From JAWKUK01 sp041398605 (GTDB lineage: Bacteria; Planctomycetota; UBA1135; GCA-002686595), in assembly GCA_041398605.1 (NCBI GenBank), contig JAWKUK010000016.1, positions 1-64,000 on the forward strand: 64,000 nt of DNA, read 5' to 3'. This document shows, piece by piece, positions 52,071 to 60,845 of this stretch. The position numbers and the translations under genes were made by a program. How positions within the stretch are numbered: position 1 is the stretch's first letter; every line of letters begins with the position of its first letter. The notes under the pieces were generated by a model. The model was not told where the DNA came from and did not search any database. It was given only the letters and a program-made list of their open reading frames with translations.

Positions 52071-53819
52071 ATGAGCACGCACGACGCTGGACCCCGAACG
52101 ACGAGTCAACTGACGAACGGAACCGACATGGAATCAACGACATCGAGCAAGCTGCAGCGAGCTGCGGCCGTCCTCTGCCGGTTCGGGCAGCGCGCGTTCT
52201 TGGGCTTGGGGCTCGCGAGCGGCCTCACGCTCGCTGCTTTCGCTGCGACGCAGGCTGCGGGTGGGCCACCAGGCGGGCCAGCGTCCATGGACGCGTCCTC
52301 CGCGTCGCTCGTGCCCGCGCCCCCTGCCGCGGACGACGTGCTCCTGCTGCGGCTCCGGGATGGAGGCGTGCGCTTTGGCGCGATCGCCGGCCACGATGCC
52401 AACAAGCTCGACTTCACGCTGCTCGGCAACGGCGGCCTCGTGCACGTCCCTTGGACGATGTTGGAGCCCTCGCAGGCGAACGAGCTGCAGCTGCGCTTTG
52501 GCTATATCGACGTCGCGTCGGATGAGATCCTCGTCGATGGCGAGCGCCTCGTGCTCACGTCGGGTGGCTCGGTCGAGGGGATCATCGTTTCGCGTGAGGG
52601 CGATTCGTACTGGATCAAGTCGGAGGGCAACCTGCAGGCCGTCCCGAAGATCCGCGTCGCATCCATCGAGAGCGGCCTGCGCCTGTCGGCGCTCGATGTC
52701 TATTCGACCGACGAGCTCTACAACCAGTACGCAGGCAGCGTCGCCGCCGACGACCCTGCCGCGCAGTGGGAGCTCGCGGTGACGTGCGAGCGCATCTATG
52801 CCTTCGGGAAAGCGCTCGAGCACTACCAGAAGGTGCGCGAGATCGATCCCGCGTACCGAGCGGACGAGCTCGCGAATATCTTGACCCGCGTCGAGGCCAA
52901 GGCGGCGCAGCAGGAGCAGCTCGACTACCTGCGGAACGCGGATCGCCTGCGCAAGCGCGGTCAATGGGACGCTTCGCTCGAGGCGCTGGACGCCTTCGCG
53001 GGCCTCTTCAAGAAGAGCCCGTTGATCAACGACGCGGTCCTCCAGCGCGCGAGGCTCATCAGCGCGCGTGAGGCGGCCGCCAAGGACTACGTCGCGAAGC
53101 GCTGGTTCTATTGGATGCGGCGCCTCGCGCGCGACCTGTCGCGTGAGTCGAACCTGGCGGCAGCGCGCACGTACGTCGACGAGCGCCTCTCGGAGGAGAT
53201 CCAGAAGGCCGTGCTCGCGGACCTCCAGCGCACGATCTCGAAGGACGCCCAGCTCGAGCAGGTGAAGAAGATCTTCGCCGAGCGCAAGAAGGTCCGCTTC
53301 GACGCCTCGAGCTACGGCATCGGGACGTGGCTCATCGGCGAGGAAGCGGCGCGCCGCGGGCTCGTGGAGGAGGACGAGCCCAAGGGCGGTCCTGTCAACG
53401 CGACGGACGGCCAGCGGCAGGAGCTCGAGAACCGCATCAAGCAGTTCATGAAGAACCAGCGCGTCGCGTCCCGCGGCAAGCAGGCCGAAGCGAAAGAGGA
53501 CCTGGCGCAGCTCTTCTGGGAGAGCTGGACGGGCAGCAGCCGGACGTTGTGGCTCATCGCCTACTACGCCGAGAACTCGGGCGACCTCGAGGTCCGCGTG
53601 CGGCCGGACTTGCAGCCTTGCCGCACGTGCGCGGGCAAGGGGGCGCTCGAAGTGCTGCTCACGGGCGGCGGCGGCGCGCCGGACGACGGCGGTGGCGGCG
53701 GGCGTGGTGGGCGCGGCGGACGCGGAGGCAACACGAGCAGCGGCGATGGCGGCCTGCAGCTTCAGAAGTGTCCTGTGTGCCAAGGCGTCGGCGTGGTGCG
53801 CCGCGTGCATTTCCGGTGA
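52071..53819 (+). CDS. Secreted protein with helical repeats and C-terminal CxxC pairs
   Basis: 582 residues from the ATG at 52071; an ATG at 52128 gives a shorter n-region. A hydrophobic segment (LGLGLASGLTLAAFAATQAA) is a signal peptide or anchor. Beta-rich repeats follow (LLLRLRDGGVRFGAIAGHD, LVLTSGGSVEGIIVSREGD), resembling sequences in the DUF1570 protein, then a long charged helical region. The C-terminus has a DnaJ-like pair PCRTCAGKG and KCPVCQGVG separated by a Gly/Arg-rich loop, probably one zinc site. It follows the pseudopilin genes by 30 bp and is probably part of the same transcript. Function unknown. Confidence 0.7.
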   Translation: MSTHDAGPRTTSQLTNGTDMESTTSSKLQRAAAVLCRFGQRAFLGLGLASGLTLAAFAATQAAGGPPGGPASMDASSASLVPAPPAADDVLLLRLRDGGVRFGAIAGHDANKLDFTLLGNGGLVHVPWTMLEPSQANELQLRFGYIDVASDEILVDGERLVLTSGGSVEGIIVSREGDSYWIKSEGNLQAVPKIRVASIESGLRLSALDVYSTDELYNQYAGSVAADDPAAQWELAVTCERIYAFGKALEHYQKVREIDPAYRADELANILTRVEAKAAQQEQLDYLRNADRLRKRGQWDASLEALDAFAGLFKKSPLINDAVLQRARLISAREAAAKDYVAKRWFYWMRRLARDLSRESNLAAARTYVDERLSEEIQKAVLADLQRTISKDAQLEQVKKIFAERKKVRFDASSYGIGTWLIGEEAARRGLVEEDEPKGGPVNATDGQRQELENRIKQFMKNQRVASRGKQAEAKEDLAQLFWESWTGSSRTLWLIAYYAENSGDLEVRVRPDLQPCRTCAGKGALEVLLTGGGGAPDDGGGGGRGGRGGRGGNTSSGDGGLQLQKCPVCQGVGVVRRVHFR

Positions 53820-53833
53820 GCGTGTCGTCGTCG

Positions 53834-54940
53834 ATGCGGGCCTCGGTCGGGCTCTGTGCGTTCGCGCTCGCGTCCTGCGCGGCGAGCGGCAATCGCCCGG
53901 CGCCGTCCGTCGTCCCGCGCCCCGTGGCTGAGCCCCGGGCGACGGGGCCGGTGGTCGGTCCGGCATTGGGCACTGGCGCGGGGCCCGTCTCCGGCACCCC
54001 AGCCTCGCCGGGGGCGCCCGTCGGTCCGTCGCTTGCGGCCCCAGCGCGGTCCGAAATGGGGCCCGCGGACCCTGTCGCCGCGGACCCTGTCGCCGCGCCT
54101 CATGCCGGGGAGCCTCACTCCGCGGCGCCTGTCACCGCGGAGCCGGCGCTTGTCGTCGCGACCGTGGCGGGGACGCGGGTCTTGCTGGAGGACCTGCTCG
54201 GCGCTTGGTTGCGCCGCGACGGGGCGGGCGTCCGTGGCCTCCTCGATGACTTGGTGCTGTCGCGCATCGTCGACCTCGAGGCCGGCCGGCTCGGCGCGAC
54301 GCTGCCCGCCGGCCTCTTGGCGCGGGCCCTCGATCAGCGGCGCGAGGCGCTCGCGGCGGAGGCCGCGAAGGCCGGCGTCTCGAACCTCGAGACGTTCATC
54401 CGGACTCGCATCGGAATGGACCCAGCGCAGTTCTTCGCGGGGCTCGAGCGCGAGCTGCGGATCGACCTCCTCGCGCCGCGCGCGGTCCGTGGCTGGCTCT
54501 TGCTGTCGGAGCGCGCGGAGGTGTCGGTCATCGCCGTGTCCACGCCTGAGGCGCGCGACCGAGTGCAAGCCAAGCTCGCGGCGCGCCAGGCCTTTGCGGA
54601 TGTGGCGCGCGAGCTCTCGGAGGACCCTACCCGCGACGAGGGGGGCCGGATGGCGCCGGTCGTGCGAGGTGAGTCGACGCTGGCGCAGCTCGCCTTTGCG
54701 ACGCCCGTCGGCGAGGTCGCGGGGCCGATCGATGAGCGCGGTCGTTGGCTCTTCCTGCGGGTCGACGCGCGCCCGCGACTCGAGGCGGGGCCGTGGGATA
54801 GGCTCGGCCCGGTCATCGAAGCCAGCCTGCTCGCGCGGGGCATCGAGGACCCTGAGTACTGGCAGTGGCAGCAAGCCATGCAGGCCTTGTACGAGGTGGA
54901 CTTGGAGCCCTTCCGAGCCCTCCTCGGAGGTCGCCCATGA
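53834..54940 (+). CDS. Parvulin (PpiC)-type peptidyl-prolyl isomerase lipoprotein
   Basis: 368 residues from the ATG at 53834; a GTG at 53816 overlapping the previous stop (GTGA) is an alternative. The N-terminus ends in a lipobox (FALASC, Cys about 15). A Pro/Ala-rich linker of about 80 residues leads to a SurA-like helical part (LLDDLVLSRIVDLEAGRLGA). A parvulin-like domain follows (VIAVSTPEARDRVQAKLAAR, FADVARELSEDPTRDEGG, VGEVAGPIDERGRWLFLRVD). It should assist folding of exported proteins. It overlaps scpB by 4 bp. Confidence 0.8.
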   Translation: MRASVGLCAFALASCAASGNRPAPSVVPRPVAEPRATGPVVGPALGTGAGPVSGTPASPGAPVGPSLAAPARSEMGPADPVAADPVAAPHAGEPHSAAPVTAEPALVVATVAGTRVLLEDLLGAWLRRDGAGVRGLLDDLVLSRIVDLEAGRLGATLPAGLLARALDQRREALAAEAAKAGVSNLETFIRTRIGMDPAQFFAGLERELRIDLLAPRAVRGWLLLSERAEVSVIAVSTPEARDRVQAKLAARQAFADVARELSEDPTRDEGGRMAPVVRGESTLAQLAFATPVGEVAGPIDERGRWLFLRVDARPRLEAGPWDRLGPVIEASLLARGIEDPEYWQWQQAMQALYEVDLEPFRALLGGRP

Positions 54941-55827
54941 CGGCGCTTGATCCTGGCGACGAAGGACGGGATCCTCAGGGCATGGAGCAGCGGAGCGAGT
55001 GGGTCGAGGTCGAGGATGAGGGCGCACCCGGGGGCGCCGCGAGCGCCGCGGACGAGCCCGAAGGCGAGCTCGATGCCGAGGCTGACGTCGACGCCGACGT
55101 CGACGCCGACGTCGAGGCCGACGGCGAGGCCGACGGCGAGGCCGAAGACGAGGCCGAAGACGAGGCCGACGGCGAGCTCGCGGCTGAGCCTGAGGGCCAT
55201 GCTGACGCCGGGGGCGACGTCGAGCCCGACGAGCTCCAAGGGGGCGTGGAGGAGCCTGGGGAGACCGAAGACGTGACCCGCGGGCCCGGGCCCGGCGCAG
55301 ACCTCTCGGATGAAGAGCTGCTCCGTCGCACGGCGGCGCTCCTGTTTGCCTCCCCGGAGCCCCTCTCGATCGCGCGCCTCGTGTCGCTCCTCGAGCGCCC
55401 ACCGGCCGCTCGAGTGCGGGCCGCTGTGGAGTCGCTCGGGCACGCGCTCGACACCGCTGGCTTGCCCCTGCAGGTCCGCGGGCTGCGTGGGGGCTACACC
55501 CTGATGACGGCCCCGGAGCTGGGGCAAGTGGTCGCACGGCTCGCCAAGGGGCCGACGATCGAGCGCATCAGCGGCGCCGCCCTCGAGACCCTCGCGATCG
55601 TCGCGTACCGCCAGCCCGCGACCAAGGCCGAGATCGAGGCGATCCGCGGCGTCCAGGCGGGCCCGATCCTGCGCACCCTCGTCGACCGGGGCCTCGTCAA
55701 GGTCGTCGGTCGCGCCGATGTCCCTGGCCACCCGCTCCAGTACGGTACGGGGAAGGAGTTCCTGGACCGTTTTGGGCTCATGAACCTCGAGGAGCTCCCG
55801 CGGGACGCCGAGCTGGCCCGCGGCTGA
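54937..55827 (+). CDS. scpB: Segregation and condensation protein B
   Basis: 296 residues from the ATG at 54937, overlapping the previous stop. Residues 1-120 are a very acidic low-complexity extension absent from most ScpB proteins. The core then shows DEELLRRTAALLFASPEPLS, LRGGYTLMTAPELGQVVA, ETLAIVAYRQPATKAEIE and IRGVQAGPILRTLVDRGLVK with the C-terminal YGTGKEFLDRFGL, all diagnostic. ScpB is the winged-helix subunit of the SMC-ScpAB condensin. No scpA was found in the window. The acidic arm might mimic DNA or modulate SMC; that is inference. Confidence 0.93.
   Translation: MTALDPGDEGRDPQGMEQRSEWVEVEDEGAPGGAASAADEPEGELDAEADVDADVDADVEADGEADGEAEDEAEDEADGELAAEPEGHADAGGDVEPDELQGGVEEPGETEDVTRGPGPGADLSDEELLRRTAALLFASPEPLSIARLVSLLERPPAARVRAAVESLGHALDTAGLPLQVRGLRGGYTLMTAPELGQVVARLAKGPTIERISGAALETLAIVAYRQPATKAEIEAIRGVQAGPILRTLVDRGLVKVVGRADVPGHPLQYGTGKEFLDRFGLMNLEELPRDAELARG
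55084..55179. repeat. Eight tandem 12-bp units coding the acidic arm of ScpB
   Basis: Units such as gacgtcgacgcc, gacggcgaggcc and gaagacgaggcc follow each other eight times and encode alternating Asp/Val/Ala/Glu/Gly tetrapeptides. The perfect 12-bp period keeps the frame and suggests recent expansion by slippage. Confidence 0.85.
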
Positions 55828-55996
55828 GGTGGGCGCCAAGGTGGCCGCTGGCCTGATGGCGACAGCCGCTCTGGCCCGTGTCGCGTCGGCCCTGTAGACT
55901 CCTCCGCCCGTTCTACTGATCCACTTCCGTTTCCGCGCTTTCCACAGCGCGCGCCTGTCTCCAGTCGAGCGCGAGGCGCCGCCCGACGTCCAGCCC

Positions 55997-56069
55997 GGGC
56001 GCATCCAAGCCCCCCGAGGGCGTATCCAAACCCCGCAAGGGCGATCCAAGGTCCCGCAAGGGCGATCCC
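55997..56069. repeat. 21-bp tandem repeat abutting a start codon
   Basis: Three full units (55997-56017, 56018-56038, 56039-56059) and one partial (56060-56069) share gggcg-atccaa-ccccgcaa-type sequence and end directly at the ATG of the SurA-like gene. The repeats are open in that gene's frame but no start codon lies upstream before a TGA at 55917, so they are probably an untranslated leader. The repeats fill the last 73 bp of a 242-bp gap. Confidence 0.75.
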
Positions 56070-58033
56070 ATGTCGAGCAAGTCGAATCCCCCGGCCCACT
56101 CGGGCGCGAAGCACGCGGCCCACGGCGAGCACGTGTCCAGCGAAGAACTCGACCACCAGGACGATCTGATCGTCGCCCCGAAGGGTGCGAACCGAACGCG
56201 GTTCATCCTGACGGTGATCCTCGTGCTGTTCGTCCTTGTGATGTTCGTTGTCGCGGACCTCTTCCAGTACGTCGTCGGCGGCTCATCACGCGGCGGGCAG
56301 AACCCGACCTATGTGACCTGGCGTGACCCGGTCCAGGGTGCGGACGAGTCCGTCAATGCGATGGACTTCGAGCTCACGCGTCGCCTCTTGAGCCAGCTCG
56401 CGTACATGGGCCTCTATCAGCCCGACAGCTATGCGTACTCCGAGCGCGCATCGCGTCGCGCTGCGCCCGATGTCACGGAGGCCGACGTCGCGAGCTTCCT
56501 CGTGTTCGAGGACCTCGCCAAAGACGCTGGCATCACGACCTCGGAGAAGGAGCACAGGGACCTCCTCCTGGCGCGCTTCCAGTCGGGCGCGAACCTCGTC
56601 GCGACCGCGCGGGAGTTCCAGATGACCGCGAAGCAGCTCGAGGACGCGATCCGTCGCGTGCGGAGCGTCGAGAAGCTCAAGGAGTTCATGCGCACAGGGA
56701 CGCGCCTCGCCGACCCTGACGCGATGCTCGAGAGCTGGCAGTCCCAGCACCAGCAACACAAGTTCCAGTACACCGCGCTCAGCACCGACGCGTTCGCCGC
56801 GGACGCCGCGGCGGAGACGCTGCCGGACGATGAGGCGCTCCTGACCTGGTGGCGCACGCGCCCGCCCTTCGAGCAGCAGCAGCTGTGGAGCGAAGAGAAG
56901 ACGATCCCGCAGGTCGCTTGGCTCGACCTCTCGGGCTCCTTCGACGCGACCGCGCTCCTCGAGGCGTTCCCGCGCCCCGAGGGCCTCGACGAGACGCAGC
57001 TCGCCCGCACGTATTACGACCGTTACCGCGCCGTGCGCTTCCTCGATCCCACGCCGCCGCCGACGGAGCCGGGTGACGATACGCCGGACGACGCCGACAA
57101 GCCCTCGCCGTACCTCGAGTTCGAGGCCGTCCAGGAAGACGCGCTGCGCGAGGCGCGCGTCGAGGCGTCCCTCGTCGACTTCCTCGCCGACCTGAAGGAG
57201 CGCACCGACAAGGGCGAAGAGTCGATCGACCTCGCCGTCGAGGCTGCGAAGTACGGCCTTGAGAGCTACACGTCGCCAGACGCGATGACCCGCGCCGAGC
57301 TCGCCGCGGCCCTGGTTGGGGCAACCAGAACCTCGCCCAGCGCCTGGCCTTTGGCCCGGAGGGCCAGGTCCTCCCGAGCGTCGTCGTCGATGGCTCGCGG
57401 ATGTACCTCGGGCGCGTCCTCGAGCGCACCAAGCGCGAGGAGCAGCCGCTCGACGCCATTCGTGCCCAGGTCAACAAGAAGTGGATCACAGAGCGTTCGA
57501 TCGAGCTCGCGGAAGCGCGCGCGTCGGCGCTCGTCGAGGCGATGGCCACGAAGCCGACGCCCGAGCCGGGCGCCGAGGACGCGGACAGCGTGTGGAACCC
57601 CGTCGTCGACGAGGAGACCTTCCGCCGCGTCATCACCGAGGCGGGGCTCGAAGTCGTCGAGCGCGACTGGCTCGAGCGCCAAGAGGTCCCCGGCGGCAAC
57701 GCCGCGCTGATGTCCGACGGTGATCGGTTCATGCGCGACGAAGCGGCGGCGGCTTACCTCCTGCCCGAAGGCGCGGTCTCCAGCGCCATGCGCAACCGCA
57801 AGGGGGACAAGGTGTACCTCGTGCGCCACGTCGGCGAGCGGGCCAAGCCGGCCGATCAGCTGACGACGGCCGAGCTCGCCAACTTGCCGAACATGATTCG
57901 CTACCAGGAGCGCAGCGACCTCGAGCAGAAGGTCTTCCTCGGCGACAGCGAGTGGTTCAAGCAGCGCTTCCAGCTGCGGTTCCCCGAGCTCGAGCGACGC
58001 GAGGCCGAGAAGGCCGCGAAGCCGGCCTCCTGA
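56070..58033 (+). pseudogene. SurA/PpiD-like membrane protein, one-base frameshift
   Basis: The first frame has an N-terminal cytoplasmic part, one transmembrane helix (TRFILTVILVLFVLVMFVV, about 43-62) and a long helical SurA_N-like region (FELTRRLLSQLAYMGLYQPD, TEADVASFLVFEDLAKDAGI). After ...ELAAALVG it becomes Ser/Arg-rich nonsense. The +2 frame continues with NQNLAQRLAFGPEGQVLPSV, then RVLERTKREEQPLDAIRAQV and ends at 58033. One missing G in the GGGG run at 57318-57321 would join the two as a product of about 655 residues. It is either an assembly indel or a true frameshift. The likely role is a periplasmic folding helper of the PpiD type, but no parvulin catalytic residues are evident. 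Confidence 0.72.
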
Positions 58034-58072
58034 GGAGCGCTGGCGACGGGCCCCCGTCGCCCGGCAGTGGAG

Positions 58073-58120
58073 CGGCGGCGCCTCCCAGTCGGACCTCCGA
58101 CTCGGGGGCGCCGCCGTTCT
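58073..58120 (+). terminator. Long two-part hairpin between convergent genes
   Basis: Outer arms cggcggcgcc (58073-58082) and ggcgccgccg (58107-58116) pair perfectly; inside, agtcgga pairs with tccgact and ccc with ggg. On the plus strand ttcttgt follows at once, which is the best T tract after any hairpin here. It should end the SurA-like transcript and may also serve the convergent histidine kinase gene. Confidence 0.7.
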
Positions 58121-58168
58121 TGTACCCCTTGGGGCGCGCGCCGATCCCGCTGCGCGACCGCCGCTGCG

Positions 58169-59983
58169 TCACCTGCGGAGGGACAAGCGGAAGATGCTCC
58201 CGCCTCCGCTGCGGGGCAGGACCTCGACCTTGCCGCGCATCGCGCGCGCCTGGAGGGCGACGAGGTGCAGCCCGAGGCCCGTGCCCGGTGTCGCGCGCGT
58301 GCGTTCGTCACCCGGCCGGTAGAAGGCGTCGAAGACGCGCTTGCGGTCGGACTCAGGCACGCCCGCGCCGCGGTCGAGCACCTCGAGGACCGCGCCGCGC
58401 GCGTCGCGACGGGTCCGCACCAGGATCGGCTCGGCGGTGGGGTCGTCGACGTCGACCGGCGCGTACTTACGCGCGTTCTCGACGAGGTTCGTCAATACGA
58501 CGTGCACGCCGTCCGGTACGAGCAGCACATGCGGGAGGTCCGGCGCGAGCTCGAAGGCGAGGTCGCGGGCAGGCGCACCATTGACCAGCTCGAGCCCTGG
58601 GCGCTGCGTGAGGACCTCGGCGTTCAGGTCGCCGGCGCGCGGCGTCGGCGGCTGGTCTTGGAGCTTGCGGCGCAGCAAGACACGGTCGATCAGGGTCGAG
58701 AGGCGGTCGGTCTCGCGCACGATGCGCGCGACATAGTCCTGGCGCTGGGCTTCGTCCCGGATCCAGCCGTCGGCCAGCATCTCGCCGTAGAGCTTCACCG
58801 CGGCGACGGGCGTGCGCAGCTCATGCGTCACGGCGGCGACGAAGTTGCGCGTGCGCTGGGCCTCCTCGCGCGAGGCGCGCAAGCGCCCGACGAGCAGCCG
58901 TAGGCCCACTGCCATCGAAAGCGCCAAGACGAGGCCGACGCTCCCCAGCCACAGGATTTGCGCCCGGAACCGCTGCCGCATGGCGGTGCGATCGGTGGCC
59001 ACGTAGAGGCGCCCCATGCCCTCGTCGGACTCGAGCGCGTAGGGCAGGCCGTCGAACATGTTGGCCTCGCACACGATCACGTCTTCGGGGTCGAAGGTCG
59101 ATGCGCGCGACTCCGGCACGAGGGCCTGCGATGGGTCGAGCACCTCGCGCGCCACTTGGTTCGGCAGCTCGTCGAACAGCCAAACGGGGTCGAGGACGAC
59201 GCCTTGGTAGAGGCTCTGGAGCTGCGACAAGTGCTGGAGGCACTGGGGGGCGGTGCTCGGGATCGCTTCGCCTGGCACGTAGACGAACCGCTCCGCGACC
59301 AGCCGCTGCTCACCTGCGGCGTCCTTCAGGAAGCGCAGCGTCAGCGGCGTGACGATGACCGTGCCGAGCTCGGAATAGGCCGACGCTTCACGCGCGATCT
59401 CATAACACTCGTCGTTCGAGCCGCGGTGGAGGTTCACCCCGAGGACGCGATAGGTGTAGAGGTGCACCTCGCGCTCGACCTCGATGTCCTCCTGGACTTG
59501 GTACTCGAACAGTGTGCGCCGTTCCAGCTCGTCCTGCGTCAGCTCGCGTTCCACGATCCTGCGCAGCTCGGCCTCGCTCAGCGCCGGGTCTGCGCCGAAA
59601 TAGAGCTGCGCGCGCTCGACGCCGCTGGAGGCATAGGAGTCATAGGCATACCAGCCGAGCACGCCTGTCGGGCGCGGCTCGCTCCGCAAAGGCGAGGTCG
59701 TTTGGGCCGCGACGCCGTTCGTCTCGGGATCGAGGAACTCGTCCTGGTAGTGGAAGAAGGGCCGCGCGTTCTCGGCGTTCAGGCGAGATTCGATCCGGTA
59801 TGCGATGTTCGTCGCGAGGCGGTCGACCGCGTCCTGGCAGCGGTAGGGGACTGCGGCGAGCTCGATCTGGTGATCCCGCCACAGGCGGTGGGTGAGCAGC
59901 GCGCCCAGCACCACCGCCGGCAGCACCAGCAGGACGACGTAGAGGAAGAGCGCCGTGCGCTCGCGCACGATGTCCCGGTTCAA
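58169..59983 (-). CDS. Membrane sensor histidine kinase
   Basis: 604 residues. An N-terminal helix (ALFLYVVLLVLPAVVLGALL) and a second at about 343-366 (WLGSVGLVLALSMAVGLRLL) enclose an extracytoplasmic sensor of about 310 residues that I do not recognise. The kinase core has the H box VTHELRTPVAAVK (His about 386), N box NLVENARKY, a D box VLDRGAGVPESDR and G box TPGTGLGLHLVA. It should autophosphorylate on His and pass phosphate to the response regulator encoded just upstream; the genes overlap by 4 bp. The signal is unknown. Confidence 0.93.
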   Translation of the reverse strand: MNRDIVRERTALFLYVVLLVLPAVVLGALLTHRLWRDHQIELAAVPYRCQDAVDRLATNIAYRIESRLNAENARPFFHYQDEFLDPETNGVAAQTTSPLRSEPRPTGVLGWYAYDSYASSGVERAQLYFGADPALSEAELRRIVERELTQDELERRTLFEYQVQEDIEVEREVHLYTYRVLGVNLHRGSNDECYEIAREASAYSELGTVIVTPLTLRFLKDAAGEQRLVAERFVYVPGEAIPSTAPQCLQHLSQLQSLYQGVVLDPVWLFDELPNQVAREVLDPSQALVPESRASTFDPEDVIVCEANMFDGLPYALESDEGMGRLYVATDRTAMRQRFRAQILWLGSVGLVLALSMAVGLRLLVGRLRASREEAQRTRNFVAAVTHELRTPVAAVKLYGEMLADGWIRDEAQRQDYVARIVRETDRLSTLIDRVLLRRKLQDQPPTPRAGDLNAEVLTQRPGLELVNGAPARDLAFELAPDLPHVLLVPDGVHVVLTNLVENARKYAPVDVDDPTAEPILVRTRRDARGAVLEVLDRGAGVPESDRKRVFDAFYRPGDERTRATPGTGLGLHLVALQARAMRGKVEVLPRSGGGSIFRLSLRR

Positions 59984-60777
59984 GCGTCGTACCAGCGGTA
60001 TCCGCGGCCGCGGACGGTCTGGATCAACTGCGGCGTGGCGGGCTCCGGTTCGATCTTGCGCCGCAGCCCGACGATGTGAATGTCGACGGTGCGTGTCTCG
60101 ACGTTGGCGCTCTGATAATGCCAGACGTCGAGCAGCAGGTCCTCGCGCGTGACGACGCGGTCGCGGTTCTGGATGAGGTAGGCGAGGATGTCCCCTTCCC
60201 GCGGCGTCAGCGCGAGGATCTGCCCGTCGCGGTGCACCTCAAGGCGCGCGAGGTCGACGCGGATGCCGCTCGGGAGCTCGAGCATCGGCGGGCCCGCGGT
60301 GTCCATCTGCACTCGCCGGAACTGCGCGTCGACGCGCGCGAGCAGCTCGCGCGGCGAGAACGGCTTCTTCATGTAGTCGTCGGCGCCGGCCTCGAGGCCC
60401 TTGATGATGTCGTCCTCGTCGGCGAGCGCGGTCAGGAGCAGGACGCGCACGCGGTGGTTTGCGTCTCGCAGCGCGCGCAGCACGTCGAGGCCGTTCATCC
60501 CAGGCAGCATCAGGTCGAGCACGAGCAGGTCGAACTCACCTGTACGCGCCATCTCGAGGGCGCGCTTGCCGTCGTGGGAGACCTTCACGGAGTGCCCGGC
60601 GTGCTCCAGGGCATCCCGAATCCCGAGCGCGAGCGACTCCTCGTCCTCGACGACGAGGATGCGCTGGCTTCGGGCAGCGGCATGACCGGGCGCTTGGCCC
60701 GCAGGCTGGCCCATGGACGGACCCGTGGGCTGACCGGGGACGGAGGGATGGTTGTGGGGCGGAGGGGTCATCGTCAA
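59980..60777 (-). CDS. OmpR-family response regulator
   Basis: 265 residues. A Pro/Gly-rich extension of about 36 residues precedes a receiver domain with acidic pocket EDE (44-46), phospho-acceptor Asp88 in VLDLMLPGMNG and Lys138 in DYMKKPFSPRELL. A winged-helix DNA-binding domain follows (VHRDGQILALTPREGDILAY, TVDIHIVGLRRKIEP, TVRGRGYRW). It is the partner of the overlapping histidine kinase gene and will act as a transcription factor. A start within the extension (Met22) is possible. Confidence 0.94.
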   Translation of the reverse strand: MTMTPPPHNHPSVPGQPTGPSMGQPAGQAPGHAAARSQRILVVEDEESLALGIRDALEHAGHSVKVSHDGKRALEMARTGEFDLLVLDLMLPGMNGLDVLRALRDANHRVRVLLLTALADEDDIIKGLEAGADDYMKKPFSPRELLARVDAQFRRVQMDTAGPPMLELPSGIRVDLARLEVHRDGQILALTPREGDILAYLIQNRDRVVTREDLLLDVWHYQSANVETRTVDIHIVGLRRKIEPEPATPQLIQTVRGRGYRWYDA

Positions 60778-60845
60778 ATCTCGAGTCGGCGTTGGGGCGC
60801 GGGGCCCCGGTGGCCACTCTACGCACGGGGGCAGCGGACCGTGCG

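Noticed and set aside
55084..55179. Tandem 12-bp units considered as a CRISPR array
   Set aside because: Units are contiguous without spacers, in frame and inside scpB.
58169..60777. Possibility that the plus-strand ORFs in the two-component region are genes
   Set aside because: They are antisense to well-conserved kinase and regulator motifs and have no recognisable product.
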